Shown: piece by piece, positions 33,080 to 43,366 of the stretch
Layout of the letters: each line of letters starts with the position of its first letter
Numbering within the stretch: position 1 is the stretch's first letter
NCBI RefSeq assembly: GCF_000024465.1
Contig: NC_014010.1
Location: 2,455,001-2,519,000 of the forward strand
Origin: Candidatus Puniceispirillum marinum IMCC1322
Lineage (GTDB): Bacteria > Pseudomonadota > Alphaproteobacteria > Puniceispirillales > Puniceispirillaceae
Reading direction: 5' to 3'
DNA length: 64,000 bases
Program-made: the position numbers and the translations under genes
Notes under the pieces: model-generated
Databases searched by the model: none
Told to the model about the DNA's origin: nothing
Seen by the model: only the letters and a program-made list of their open reading frames with translations

Positions 33080-34000
33080 ATGACAAAGACGCACATTTCA
33101 GAAGCAGGCACTGATTTTCAGTCAATTATATTAAACTTGCAGCTTTATTGGGCTAAACAGGGCGCCGTTATTCTGCAACCTTATGATATGGAAGTTGGCG
33201 CAGGAACATTTCATCCGGCGACGACCTTGCGGGCATTGGGACCTGACAAGGTCTGGCGTGCGGCCTATGTCCAGCCTTCGCGTCGCCCAACCGATGGCCG
33301 CTATGGCGAAAATCCGAACCGGCTTCAGCATTACTATCAGTTTCAGGCCATTTTCAAACCATCGCCAGCCGACTCACAGGCTATGTATCTCGGGTCTTTG
33401 CGTGCCATCGGTCTTGATCCGGATGCACATGATATCCGCTTTGTCGAGGATGACTGGGAATCGCCGACATTAGGCGCATGGGGACTTGGCTGGGAAGTAT
33501 GGTGTGACGGTATGGAAGTGTCGCAATTCACCTATTTTCAGCAGGTCGGTGGTATCGAATGTAACCCAGTGCCGCTGGAATTAACCTATGGTCTTGAACG
33601 TCTGGCGATGTTCATTCAGGGCGTTGATAATGTCTATGATCTTGATTGGGATGGTGTTGCGGCCGAAGATGGTGGCAAATGCTATGGTGATATTTTTCAT
33701 CGCGCCGAAGTCGAATTTTCCAGCTGGAATTTTGAACATGCTGAAACTGACATTTTACTGCAGCATTTCAAGGATGCTGAAGCCGAATGCGGTGCCTTGC
33801 TTGACCATGATGTGCCACTGGCCTTGCCAGCCTATGATCAATGTATGAAAGCTAGCCATTTGTTCAATCTGCTTGATGCGCGTGGTGTTATTTCGGTGAC
33901 CGAACGTGCGTCCTATATTGGTCGTGTGCGGGCGCTTGCCAAGGGATGTTGCGAAGCGTGGATCGGGCAATCATCTGACAGCCAGAAGCAAGAGGCGTAA
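33080..34000 (+). CDS. glyQ: Glycyl-tRNA synthetase alpha subunit
   Basis: Catalytic subunit of the bacterial alpha2beta2 glycyl-tRNA synthetase, which charges tRNA-Gly. [19 protein letters not shown] and [15 protein letters not shown] near the N-terminus, and [20 protein letters not shown], are nearly invariant in the family. At 306 residues it has normal length. It is immediately followed by glyS with no gap, so the two subunits are co-translated. Confidence 0.97.
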   Translation: MTKTHISEAGTDFQSIILNLQLYWAKQGAVILQPYDMEVGAGTFHPATTLRALGPDKVWRAAYVQPSRRPTDGRYGENPNRLQHYYQFQAIFKPSPADSQAMYLGSLRAIGLDPDAHDIRFVEDDWESPTLGAWGLGWEVWCDGMEVSQFTYFQQVGGIECNPVPLELTYGLERLAMFIQGVDNVYDLDWDGVAAEDGGKCYGDIFHRAEVEFSSWNFEHAETDILLQHFKDAEAECGALLDHDVPLALPAYDQCMKASHLFNLLDARGVISVTERASYIGRVRALAKGCCEAWIGQSSDSQKQEA

Positions 34001-36112
34001 ATGGCGGATCTGTTTATCGAACTTGTTAGCGAAGACATTCCGGCCCGCATGCAGGTAAAGGCCTGTGCCGATCTGCAACGGCTTGTTTATGCGGGGCTTG
34101 ATGACCTTGGCCTTGGTTATACCAAAGCTGATGATACGGATGCCTGTCTGGTGTCGTCACGGCATCTGGCATTGTATGTGGTGGGCGTTGATGATCGGCA
34201 AGCTGACCGTATCGTCGAAAAACGTGGCCCCCGTGTTGATGCGCCCGAACAGGCGATTAACGGGTTTTTGGCCTCGACCGGCTTGACCCGCGATCAACTG
34301 GTTGAAGAAGATACGCCCAAAGGCCGTTTCCTGTTTGCCCGTTCGGAGTCGAAAGGCGCGCAGACTGCCGATCTGCTTGCCTCTATGATTGCCGGCATTC
34401 TGAATAGTTTTCCCTGGCCGAAAAGTCAGCGTTGGGGAACATCACGGTTTCGCTGGGTGCGTCCGTTACATCGGATCAATGTGCTGTTTGGTGGCAAGCG
34501 GCTTGATGGTGCGCTGGCACTTGGCGGCGATGATGATGCCGCTATTGCCTTTGGTGATAAAAGCTGTGGTCATTTCTTTGAAAGCCCGGGGGATGTTGAT
34601 CTTGATGGTCTGAAAAATGCTCAGGATTATTTAGGCCGCCTGAAAAAAGCGCATGTGCTGGTTAATCACAATGAGCGTATCCAAACGGTTATGGATCAGG
34701 CACGCAAACTGGCCGCCGATATGGGCTGTAGCGTCAAAAGCGGTGACGCGCAAATAGCCGAAACAGCTAATCTTGTCGAATGGCCAAACTTGCTGGTTGG
34801 CAAGATCGAAGACCGGTTTATGCAATTGCCAGCCGAGGTTCTGCAATCATCAATCCAGACGCATCAGAAATATATCACGCTGGAACATATCAGCGATGGT
34901 TCGATGTCACCGCATTTCATCATTGTTGCCAATCGTATCGCCGATCATGTGCGTGATGATGTCATCAAGGCAGGGAACCAACGTGTGTTGCGCGCCCGTC
35001 TTGCCGATGCCGAATTTTTCTGGACGCAGGATAAAGCCAGAACATTAGAAGATTATCTGCCGCAGCTTACCGATATCACCTTTTATGACGGACTTGGGTC
35101 AGTTCATGACAAAGCGCGCCGTATAGAAAAACTGGCTGGTGATATTGCGCCTTTCATTGACGGTTGTGATCTGGCCAAGGCACAACGCGCGGGCTTGCTG
35201 GCAAAAGCCGACCTAGTGACAGGCATGGTGGGTGAATTCCCCGAATTGCAAGGTATAATGGGTGGCTATTATGCGATAGCAGCAGGCGAAGATGATGACA
35301 TAGCGGCGGCGGTCGCGTCACATTATCGTCCGCAAGGGCCGCAGGATGCGGTGCCAGCATTGCCCGAGGCCATGACGGTATCGCTGGCCGACAAGATCGA
35401 TACACTGGTTGGTTTCTTTGGTGCTGGTGCCAAGCCCACCGGATCAAAAGATCCCTATGCCTTGCGCCGTGCCGCCCTTGGTGTGATTGCCATTATTCTT
35501 GAAAGTCATACCCGTATCCCGCTTGCCAAGATTTTTGCCAAGGCTGCGGCATATCACGGATTTGATCATGTTGATGATGCCTTGCTGCCATTTTTACGTG
35601 AGCGATTGCGTGTCAGTTTGCTGGATCAGAATGTTGCGCATGATGTAGCTGCTTCGGTCTTGCAAACAGCAACGACGGATGATGTGTTGCTACTGGCGGA
35701 TACCGCACATGCTTTGGCTATTTTTCTGGCAACAGAGGATGGCGTTGGCCTGTTGGCTGGATGGCGACGTGCGGCAAGTATTCTGGCCGCAGAAGAAAGT
35801 AAAGAAGACAGGGTCTTTGCCCCCACTATTGACCCGAACCTGTTTGTGCATGATGCCGAGCGCGGATTGATGTCAGCCATTGATATTCTTGGCAGTCATG
35901 ATGCGGATGAGCAAACAGAAATTCCTGACAAAGCTCAGCTTCTGCAACAAATGCAGGCGCTTGGTCAGTTGCGGACGCCTATTGACCATTTCTTTACCGA
36001 AGTTGTGGTAAATGATGACGATCCCGCAATTCGGGAAAACAGGTTGGGACTTCTGGCACTCATCAGGTCACATATGCAGAATATTGCCGATTTTTCAAAA
36101 ATCGAAGGGTGA
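34001..36112 (+). CDS. glyS: Glycyl-tRNA synthetase beta subunit
   Basis: tRNA-binding subunit of glycyl-tRNA synthetase, 703 residues, starting directly after the glyQ stop. LFIELVSEDIPARMQVKAC (family usually LLELFTEELPP), GTSRFRWVRPLHRINVLFGG and GVTGKADPYALRR-like GSKDPYALRRAALGVI are recognised. A C-terminal anticodon-binding region ends the protein. It works only with GlyQ. Confidence 0.95.
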   Translation: MADLFIELVSEDIPARMQVKACADLQRLVYAGLDDLGLGYTKADDTDACLVSSRHLALYVVGVDDRQADRIVEKRGPRVDAPEQAINGFLASTGLTRDQLVEEDTPKGRFLFARSESKGAQTADLLASMIAGILNSFPWPKSQRWGTSRFRWVRPLHRINVLFGGKRLDGALALGGDDDAAIAFGDKSCGHFFESPGDVDLDGLKNAQDYLGRLKKAHVLVNHNERIQTVMDQARKLAADMGCSVKSGDAQIAETANLVEWPNLLVGKIEDRFMQLPAEVLQSSIQTHQKYITLEHISDGSMSPHFIIVANRIADHVRDDVIKAGNQRVLRARLADAEFFWTQDKARTLEDYLPQLTDITFYDGLGSVHDKARRIEKLAGDIAPFIDGCDLAKAQRAGLLAKADLVTGMVGEFPELQGIMGGYYAIAAGEDDDIAAAVASHYRPQGPQDAVPALPEAMTVSLADKIDTLVGFFGAGAKPTGSKDPYALRRAALGVIAIILESHTRIPLAKIFAKAAAYHGFDHVDDALLPFLRERLRVSLLDQNVAHDVAASVLQTATTDDVLLLADTAHALAIFLATEDGVGLLAGWRRAASILAAEESKEDRVFAPTIDPNLFVHDAERGLMSAIDILGSHDADEQTEIPDKAQLLQQMQALGQLRTPIDHFFTEVVVNDDDPAIRENRLGLLALIRSHMQNIADFSKIEG

Positions 36113-36227
36113 TAGATGAAGGGTCTGTAGCGTCACATATGTATTTTGCGTTTTTTGACATTGTTTGTTGATGTCAGGCTCGTAAAAGTTACGTGACATA
36201 ATCTAATGGTGGAAAAGGGACTAAATC

Positions 36228-38894
36228 ATGGCTCAGTGGGTATATAGCTTTGGTGCGAATGGTACGGATGGCGACAGTTCCATGCGTAATCTTTTAGGTG
36301 GCAAAGGATCAAACCTTGCCGAGATGAGTGGGATCGGCTTGCCAGTGCCGCCAGGATTTACCATCACGACCGAAGTCTGCACCTATTTCTATGATAATGA
36401 TCACAGCTATCCGGACTCGCTAAAAAAAGATGTGGCTGCCGCGATTGCGCTGATTGAAGCCGAAACCGGCACATTGTTTGCCGATGCGGAAAATCCGCTT
36501 CTGGTATCGGTTCGTTCAGGCGCGCGCGCTTCGATGCCGGGCATGATGGATACGGTGCTTAATCTGGGTTTGAATGATGACACTGCTGCGGGGCTTGCCG
36601 CGCGTGCTGACGATATCCGCTTTGCCTATGATAGCTACCGCCGCTTTATCCAGATGTATGCCGATGTGGTCATGGATGTCGATCATGGGCTGTTTGAGGA
36701 CGTGCTGGAAGATATGAAGCGTGCCCGTGGTATTTTTGACGATACCAAGCTGACCGGGGCAGATCTGCAGGAACTGGTCGGGCTTTATAAGACTATTGTC
36801 GAGGAAGAAGCTGGCACCGCATTTCCACAGGACCCTTGGGAACAGCTATGGGGGGCTGTGGGTGCGGTCTTTACCAGCTGGATGAATACGCGTGCAAAAA
36901 CCTATAGGCGTCTGAACAATATTCCGGCTGCCTGGGGCACGGCGGTTAACGTACAGGCTATGGTGTTTGGCAATATGGGTGATGATTGTGCAACAGGCGT
37001 TGCCTTTACCCGCGATCCATCGACAGGTGAAAATAGTTTCTATGGCGAATTTTTGATCAATGCCCAAGGCGAAGATGTTGTTGCGGGCATCCGTACCCCA
37101 TTACCACTGACCACTGAAGCGCGGCGCAAAGCGGGCGGTGATGAACTGTCGATGCAAGAAGCTATGCCCGACGTATTTAACCAGCTTGACGCTGTGCGCA
37201 TCCGTCTTGAGGCGCATTATTGCGATATGCAGGATCTGGAATTCACCGTTCAGCAAGGGCGTCTTTATATGTTGCAGACACGAAGTGGCAAACGTACTGC
37301 CGAGGCTGCAATCCGCATGGCTGTCGAAATGGCTGATGAAGGGCTGATTTCAAAAGATGAAGCGATTTGCCGTGTTGATCCATTGGCGCTAGACCAGCTA
37401 TTGCACCCAACGCTTGATCCTGATGCCCAGAAGACGTTATTGACACGCGGCTTGCCGGCATCACCTGGCGCGGCCTGTGGGCAGATTGTTCTGAACGCCG
37501 ACAAGGCCGAGGAAATGGCGTCACATGGCCATCAGGTTATTCTGGTGCGGCTGGAAACCAGTCCTGAAGATATTCATGGGATGCATGCTGCTGCTGGTAT
37601 TCTGACCGCACGTGGCGGGATGACAAGTCATGCGGCTGTAGTTGCCCGTGGCATGGGGCGCCCTTGCGTATCGGGCAGTGGTGATCTCAGCTTTGACGAG
37701 GTCAGTGGTAAAATCTTTATCCTTGGCACTGAATTGTCTGAGGGCGATATTCTGACGATCGATGGCAGTAACGGTAATGTTTATCTTGGCGAGGTGGCAA
37801 CGATTCAGCCGCGCATGTCGGATGCGTTTGCCACGCTCATGTCATGGGCAGATCAGGCTAGACGGATGCGGGTGCGCACCAACGCTGAAACCCCGGCAGA
37901 TGCGCGTGTTGCGGTTGATTTTGGCGCCGAAGGTATTGGCCTTTGCCGTACCGAGCATATGTTTTTCGATAGTGACCGTATTATCGCCATGCGCGAAATG
38001 ATTATGGCGGCGGATACTGAGGGGCGTGAAACGGCGTTAGCCAAATTATTGCCCATGCAAAGACAGGATTTCATGTCGCTGTTCGAGATCATGGCAGGGT
38101 TGCCCGTGACGATACGGTTACTTGATCCGCCTTTGCATGAATTCTTGCCGCATTCTCAAGATGAACTGGCTGAAGTTGCCAAAGCGTCAGGCATCACATT
38201 GGAAACCGCACGCCAACGTGCGATAAAACTGGCCGAATCGAATCCTATGCTTGGCCATCGTGGGTGTCGTCTGGCGGTGACCTATCCGGAAATCTGTCGG
38301 ATGCAGGCGCGTGCTATTTTCGAAGCCGTCTGTGCTATAGCGAAAAAGCTGGGAACAGCCCCGATTCCCGAAATCATGGTGCCATTGGCTGCAACAGCGC
38401 GCGAGATTGCGCTATGCAAGGTGGAAATCATTGCCGCAGCTGATGCGGTGATGGCAGAAACCGGTCAGAAGATCGACTATCTGATTGGCACGATGGTTGA
38501 ATTGCCGCGGGCCGCTATATGTGCAGGTGAGCTTGCCGATGAAGCGGAATTCTTTTCTTTTGGCACGAATGATTTGACACAAACAGCCCTTGGAATCAGC
38601 CGTGATGATGCGGGGGCGTTCCTTCATCATTATGCCGATGCCGAAATCTATCCGGTTGATCCCTTTGTTTCGATTGATCGTGATGGTGTTGGGGCGCTGG
38701 TTCGGCTTGGCGTTGAAAATGGCAAGGCCGCACGTCCCGATATCAAGCTAGGTATCTGCGGGGAACATGGGGGTGATCCGGACTCGATCAGTTTCTTTGA
38801 AGAGGTTGGGCTTGATTATGTGTCCTGTTCACCGTTCCGCGTGCCTGCCGCCCGACTGGCCGCCGCACAGGCGCATATCAGGCAGAAAAGCTAG
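36228..38894 (+). CDS. ppdK: Pyruvate phosphate dikinase
   Basis: Interconverts pyruvate, ATP and phosphate with PEP, AMP and PPi. The N-terminal ATP-grasp domain starts FGANGTDGDSSMRNLLGGKG. The swivelling domain has the catalytic histidine in GGMTSHAAVVARGMGRPCVSG-type context (GGMTSHAAVVARG). The C-terminal PEP domain has FGTNDLTQTALGISRDDAG and the catalytic cysteine in GICGEHGGDP. At 888 residues it has full length. It could support gluconeogenesis or anaplerosis. A bidirectional terminator follows. Confidence 0.97.
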   Translation: MAQWVYSFGANGTDGDSSMRNLLGGKGSNLAEMSGIGLPVPPGFTITTEVCTYFYDNDHSYPDSLKKDVAAAIALIEAETGTLFADAENPLLVSVRSGARASMPGMMDTVLNLGLNDDTAAGLAARADDIRFAYDSYRRFIQMYADVVMDVDHGLFEDVLEDMKRARGIFDDTKLTGADLQELVGLYKTIVEEEAGTAFPQDPWEQLWGAVGAVFTSWMNTRAKTYRRLNNIPAAWGTAVNVQAMVFGNMGDDCATGVAFTRDPSTGENSFYGEFLINAQGEDVVAGIRTPLPLTTEARRKAGGDELSMQEAMPDVFNQLDAVRIRLEAHYCDMQDLEFTVQQGRLYMLQTRSGKRTAEAAIRMAVEMADEGLISKDEAICRVDPLALDQLLHPTLDPDAQKTLLTRGLPASPGAACGQIVLNADKAEEMASHGHQVILVRLETSPEDIHGMHAAAGILTARGGMTSHAAVVARGMGRPCVSGSGDLSFDEVSGKIFILGTELSEGDILTIDGSNGNVYLGEVATIQPRMSDAFATLMSWADQARRMRVRTNAETPADARVAVDFGAEGIGLCRTEHMFFDSDRIIAMREMIMAADTEGRETALAKLLPMQRQDFMSLFEIMAGLPVTIRLLDPPLHEFLPHSQDELAEVAKASGITLETARQRAIKLAESNPMLGHRGCRLAVTYPEICRMQARAIFEAVCAIAKKLGTAPIPEIMVPLAATAREIALCKVEIIAAADAVMAETGQKIDYLIGTMVELPRAAICAGELADEAEFFSFGTNDLTQTALGISRDDAGAFLHHYADAEIYPVDPFVSIDRDGVGALVRLGVENGKAARPDIKLGICGEHGGDPDSISFFEEVGLDYVSCSPFRVPAARLAAAQAHIRQKS

Positions 38895-38931
38895 GATCAA
38901 TTTAGCTGGAAACATTTCGGCATAAACACAA

Positions 38932-38965
38932 AAAAGCCGGCAATCCATGAAGGATGCCGGCTTTT
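38932..38965. terminator. Bidirectional rho-independent terminator between ppdK and rpmE
   Basis: AAAAGCCGGC (38932-38941) pairs with GCCGGCTTTT (38956-38965), and ATCC/GGAT extend the stem around a five-base loop. T-runs on both strands let it end both ppdK and the convergent rpmE transcripts. Confidence 0.9.
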
Positions 38966-38984
38966 ATTTTGGATTACACCCGAA

Positions 38985-39206
38985 TTACTTGGTGCCAAGA
39001 CCTGCAAAGCGCTTGTTAAAGCGGGCAACCTGACCACCTGAATCAACAATCCGGTGCTGGCCTGTCCATGCTGGATGTGTCAGCGGGTCGATATCAAGCT
39101 TGATAACGTCACCTTCTTTACCCATGGTCGAACGTGTCTTGCGCTCGCTACCATCAGTCATCACAACTGTAATTTCATGATAATCAGGATGAATATCTTT
39201 TTTCAT
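38985..39206 (-). CDS. rpmE: 50S ribosomal protein L31
   Basis: Ribosomal protein L31, 73 residues, [20 protein letters not shown] at the start and [14 protein letters not shown] in the middle. It lacks the CxxC pair, so it is the zinc-free form. ATG 39206 has AAGGAG six bases upstream, which decides the start over a longer open frame reaching 39371. Confidence 0.95.
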   Translation of the reverse strand: MKKDIHPDYHEITVVMTDGSERKTRSTMGKEGDVIKLDIDPLTHPAWTGQHRIVDSGGQVARFNKRFAGLGTK

Positions 39207-39403
39207 TATGCTCTCCTTAAAGCCTGACGCTGCCGCCAGGCTCTGGGTCTCTTCCGGCAAGCCGGATATTAAATCTATGTGCCGCATCACAAGTCCCAAG
39301 GCGTGTCTTTTGACACTGTGCGGGGCTGGTCTTTCAGCAGTGCGGGTGGTATATCGCCTATGGCGTTGCAAAGCAAGCCCTTAACGAACGTAACAGGTAT
39401 GTA

Positions 39404-41218
39404 ATGACAAACCGTAACACCGATGTCTCTTATGATGCTACTAAGGCTGACAGCGCCGAGGCAGCAATGACAAGCGGTGAACTATTACGGTTTTTCTGGC
39501 CGTATCTGGCTCCGCATAAAAAGCGAATCATGTTGGCGGTATTGTCACTATTCATGGTGGCGGGGGCGTTACTATTCATGGGGCGCGGGCTAGCTTTTCT
39601 GGTTGATGAAGGTCTTGGAAAACAGGATCCAGCTTTGCTAGATCGTGCCGTTATGGCCACCAGCCTGATTGCTCTGGTGCTAGCCTTTGGCAGTTATTTG
39701 CGCACCACCATGGTCAATCAGATTGGCGAAATGGTGCTAGCTGATATTCGGCGTGCTGTATTTGCGCATGTGACCCGACTGTCAATTGGATGGTTTGAAA
39801 CTGCGCGCACAGGTGACGTTCTGGCGCGGATAACCAGCGATACCGCAACCGTTCAGATGGTTATGACATCAACGCTGTCAATGGCTGCACGCAATGTGAT
39901 TTTGCTGTTTGGCGGGCTGGTTATGGTGGTGCTTTCAAGCCCAAAAATGTCTTTGGTCGTGTTGGTCGTCGTGCCACTTGTGGTGGTGCCATTGATCTTG
40001 CTAGGGCGGCGTTTGCGGGTGGCGTCGCGACGCGCGCAGGATCGCCTTGGGGATGTTTCGGTCGAAGCCGAGGAGGTGGTTAGCGCCATCCGTACGGTTC
40101 AGGCATTCGGGCGTGAAAGCTTTGTACGGGCACATTTTGACAAGGCTGTTGATGACAGCCTAGACGCGGCTTTGTCGCGGGTGCGTTTGCGGGGCCTGTT
40201 ATCGGGCATCCTGATCTTTCTGGTCTTTAGTGGTATTTCAGCGATTCTGTGGATTGGCGGACAGGACCTTCTTGCCGGACGCATAAGCGCCGGAGATTTA
40301 TCATCATTTATTTTCTATGCCTTTCTAGTTGCAAGCTCGACCGGCTTTTTGTCTGAGCTGGCTGGTGATCTGCAGCGTGCAGCTGGCGCGGCAGACCGGA
40401 TCGCTCAGCTTCTGACAACGGATGCCATCGTGCCTGAATTACCCAACACACAAAAGCTGGATGCGACACATCCGGTAGCGTGCCGGTTTGATAAGGTGTC
40501 ATTTTCCTATCCAGCCGCGGCTAACCGGCCAGCGATTGATAACGTTAGTTTCCAGATAAATGCGGGTGAACGGGTTGCGTTGGTAGGGCCTAGCGGGGCT
40601 GGCAAATCGACCCTGTTTCATTTGTTGTTGCGTTTTTATGACCCGATCACAGGCGTGATTTCAATCGGTGATACCGATATCCGCGCGGTTAAGCTTGCTG
40701 ATGTCCGCGCCCAGATCGGATTGGTGCCACAGGATCCGGCATTATTTTCTGCAACAATCCGGGAAAATCTGGTCTTTGGCCGACCTGATGCCAATATGGA
40801 TACGATTATCGAGGCGGCAAAAAAAGCGCAAGCGCATGATTTTATCATGGCTATTCCGGATGGTTATGAAGCGATGGTTGGCGAAAAGGGCGTGCGCCTT
40901 TCTGGTGGCCAACGCCAGCGTGTGGCCATTGCACGTGCTATATTGCGTAATCCCAGATTGTTATTGCTTGATGAGGCCACCAGCGCCCTTGACGCGCAAT
41001 CTGAAGCCGCTGTGCAGGGAGCGCTGGAAAATCTAATGTATGAGCGCACGTCATTGGTGATCGCGCATCGTCTGGCCACAGTCGTGCGGGCTGATCGGAT
41101 CCTTTTAATGGATCAAGGGCGAATCATTGCCGAAGGTACGCATGAAATGCTGATGGTTGAATCCAGCCTTTATCGTACCTTGGCAGATCTGCAATTTTCA
41201 GTGCCACGGCGCGCCTGA
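39404..41218 (+). CDS. ABC exporter, fused membrane and ATPase domains
   Basis: ABCB/MsbA-type half-transporter of 604 residues. Six membrane segments span about residues 40-320, followed by an ATPase domain with Walker A GPSGAGKSTLF, Q-loop GLVPQDPALFSATIRENL, signature LSGGQRQRVAIARA, and Walker B LLLLDEATSALD. It acts as a homodimer to export lipids, lipopeptides or drugs; the substrate is not evident. It is divergent from rpmE and convergent with the next gene. Confidence 0.93.
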   Translation: MTNRNTDVSYDATKADSAEAAMTSGELLRFFWPYLAPHKKRIMLAVLSLFMVAGALLFMGRGLAFLVDEGLGKQDPALLDRAVMATSLIALVLAFGSYLRTTMVNQIGEMVLADIRRAVFAHVTRLSIGWFETARTGDVLARITSDTATVQMVMTSTLSMAARNVILLFGGLVMVVLSSPKMSLVVLVVVPLVVVPLILLGRRLRVASRRAQDRLGDVSVEAEEVVSAIRTVQAFGRESFVRAHFDKAVDDSLDAALSRVRLRGLLSGILIFLVFSGISAILWIGGQDLLAGRISAGDLSSFIFYAFLVASSTGFLSELAGDLQRAAGAADRIAQLLTTDAIVPELPNTQKLDATHPVACRFDKVSFSYPAAANRPAIDNVSFQINAGERVALVGPSGAGKSTLFHLLLRFYDPITGVISIGDTDIRAVKLADVRAQIGLVPQDPALFSATIRENLVFGRPDANMDTIIEAAKKAQAHDFIMAIPDGYEAMVGEKGVRLSGGQRQRVAIARAILRNPRLLLLDEATSALDAQSEAAVQGALENLMYERTSLVIAHRLATVVRADRILLMDQGRIIAEGTHEMLMVESSLYRTLADLQFSVPRRA

Positions 41219-41222
41219 AAAT

Positions 41223-42149
41223 CTATTCATTGGCAGATTTGAAATGGCCAATGAGGCCTGATTCCAGATCAAAATGACTTGCCGCAAAATGGCCAACCGA
41301 GCCAGTTGCACGCGGGCCATCGATAGCCCCTTTAATCGAGGCATTCCAGCTATGTATATCACCACCATCAATCTGGAATTGAATATTTGCATCTTTGCTG
41401 CTGAATAAATTATCGCTAGCTGGTGGCAGGGTGAAATCAAGGGCGCCATCAAAGCGGCTTCCAGTGTCATTGGTCAGGGAGATCGATCGTAACGTGCCTT
41501 TTTGATCCGGAAAATCAAGTATCAGATTTCCTGTGCCATGCCATTTGATGGGTGCTGTGTTACCTTGGCAAAGACATGCCACTTTGACATTGACTGCCAA
41601 AGCAACAGCATGCTCTGGCATGATGTCGATGGTTTGAACAGGATATATGTCTTTAAAAAATTCCAATACATATAGATCTTCCTCAATCCAGGCGAAAAGA
41701 TCGCTATCATCGTCGCTGAAGGATGGCGTCAGAATGGCTTGCTGTTCAATGTCACCGAATTCGTAAAGCGCGCTCACCAGTAATATATGTGCATCGGGGA
41801 TGAAAGGCGGTGGTGCATGCTTGTCTGGGAGAGGTGCTGTTTCTTCAATCGGCTCAAGGATAAAGCGCTGATGATCAAGATGTGGATGTTCGTCTTCAAA
41901 CCGAATATCTGGATATGGATGTCCGCAACGCATCAACAACTCTGTTCGTGGTGTCAGGTTATCGGCAGAATCATGGCATAGGGCGGCTGCCGCAGCCGCG
42001 GCAAATCCAAAACAGCCAGTCACACATAAAATAATATAGCCTGAAAATAGCAGGATGGCGGTTGCCATCGGTCGTGCCGCATTTCGGGCGTTAACATAAA
42101 ACAGATAGATTACCGACCTTGGCTGTTCATATGGCCAATTCGTTATCAT
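41223..42149 (-). CDS. Membrane-anchored or exported protein of unknown function
   Basis: A 308-residue protein, family not recognised. A hydrophobic segment at about residues 30-56 (MATAILLFSGYIILCV then alanine-rich) could be a signal-anchor or signal peptide; if the start is the internal ATG at 42068 it becomes N-terminal. The rest is acidic and extracytoplasmic-looking. The last 80 residues (GSRFDGALDFTLPP, GAIDGPRATGSVGHFAASHF) look like a small beta-barrel resembling the C-lobe of transferrin-binding-like lipoproteins, but this is weak. It is convergent with the ABC exporter and adjacent to the MotB-like gene. Confidence 0.5.
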   Translation of the reverse strand: MITNWPYEQPRSVIYLFYVNARNAARPMATAILLFSGYIILCVTGCFGFAAAAAAALCHDSADNLTPRTELLMRCGHPYPDIRFEDEHPHLDHQRFILEPIEETAPLPDKHAPPPFIPDAHILLVSALYEFGDIEQQAILTPSFSDDDSDLFAWIEEDLYVLEFFKDIYPVQTIDIMPEHAVALAVNVKVACLCQGNTAPIKWHGTGNLILDFPDQKGTLRSISLTNDTGSRFDGALDFTLPPASDNLFSSKDANIQFQIDGGDIHSWNASIKGAIDGPRATGSVGHFAASHFDLESGLIGHFKSANE

Positions 42150-42193
42150 ACCAAAGGATAGTCCGTTTAGGATATGATGGCAAATATGGCTAT

Positions 42194-43363
42194 CTACTTG
42201 GCTGATACTCTTTGTGTGATTTTCAGCTCAATACGACGGTTTTTCTGACGCGCATCTTCACTGTTCTCATTGATCAGCGGTTGATGTTCGCCATAGCCAG
42301 TTGCGGCAAGGCGGTTTGGTGGCAAACCTTGTGATATCAGAAACCGCACTACAGATAAGGCGCGCTCGGTTGAAAGATCCCAGTTATCTGCATAGCGCCC
42401 AGCGCGGATCGGAATATCGTCGGTATGCCCATCTACCTGTAAAACCCAGTTTATATCATCAGGTATTTCCCTGGCAATTTCAGCCAATGCAACAGCGAGT
42501 TTGGTCATTTGTTCGCGGCCACTATCACCGATATCGGCCTGACCGGGGGCGAATAGGACCTCGGACTGGAATACAAATCGATCACCGACAATCTGTACGT
42601 CATTCCGGCCTTTGAGAATATCACGAAGCCGCCCAAAGAATTCGGACCGGAACCGCTGTAATTCCTGAACACGGCTTGCCAGCGCATTGTTAAGTGACTT
42701 GCCAAGATTGGCGATGGCAATTTTATCTTTAGTGGCTTGGGCTTCTTTTTCAGCCAGCAAATTTTGCAGACTTTCCAATTGTGCTTTTAGCGCGGCAAGC
42801 GCATTTGTCATTTGTGCAATTTCGGCGCGCGATGCGTTGGTTTCGGCCTTGAGATTGTCGATCGTTTGACTGTCTGTTTTCGCGCGGGCATCAGCGATCG
42901 CCAGCGTGCCTTCGACAATATGCAGTTGCTCTTCACGTTCAGCCAGATTTTTCTGGGCATCATTCAAGGCGGTTTCCGTATCGGACTGTAACAGCATCAG
43001 GCGGTCGATTTCAGCATTCCGCGCATCAAGATCGCTTGTTAGAATGGTAAGCTGAGAGCTTATTTCCTCATTTTCAGCATTGCTAAGCGCAAGTTGATTA
43101 TTGATCTGCGCAAGGTTAGCGGCAAGGTCGGCGCTGGCATTGCGTTCAAGGTTCAACAATTCGGTGAGGCTGGCCAGTTGCTGGCGCATAGCGGTCAATG
43201 TATCATCCTGGCCAGATACACGATAGGCTAGGTTAACCTGTATCAGAACGAACACCATCAAGACAAAAATAATGACCATTAATAGCGTCGCTAATGCATC
43301 GACAAACCCCGGCCAGGTGTAGTTTTCAGTGCGTCGTGAACCAGTTGTGCGAGATAACGCCAT
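42194..43363 (-). CDS. MotB/OmpA-like peptidoglycan-binding protein
   Basis: A 389-residue protein. A single membrane helix (FVDALATLLMVIIFVLMVFV) has the plug-type Asp of ion-driven stators. A long coiled coil of about residues 55-230 follows, then an OmpA/MotB domain with VDGHTDDIPIRAGRYADNWD and LSTERALSVVRFLI. It would pair with the MotA-like protein encoded three bases upstream to make an envelope-spanning, proton-driven complex. No flagellar genes are near, so a non-flagellar role is likely. The same arrangement beside suhB occurs in other alphaproteobacteria. Confidence 0.82.
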   Translation of the reverse strand: MALSRTTGSRRTENYTWPGFVDALATLLMVIIFVLMVFVLIQVNLAYRVSGQDDTLTAMRQQLASLTELLNLERNASADLAANLAQINNQLALSNAENEEISSQLTILTSDLDARNAEIDRLMLLQSDTETALNDAQKNLAEREEQLHIVEGTLAIADARAKTDSQTIDNLKAETNASRAEIAQMTNALAALKAQLESLQNLLAEKEAQATKDKIAIANLGKSLNNALASRVQELQRFRSEFFGRLRDILKGRNDVQIVGDRFVFQSEVLFAPGQADIGDSGREQMTKLAVALAEIAREIPDDINWVLQVDGHTDDIPIRAGRYADNWDLSTERALSVVRFLISQGLPPNRLAATGYGEHQPLINENSEDARQKNRRIELKITQRVSAK

Positions 43364-43366
43364 GGT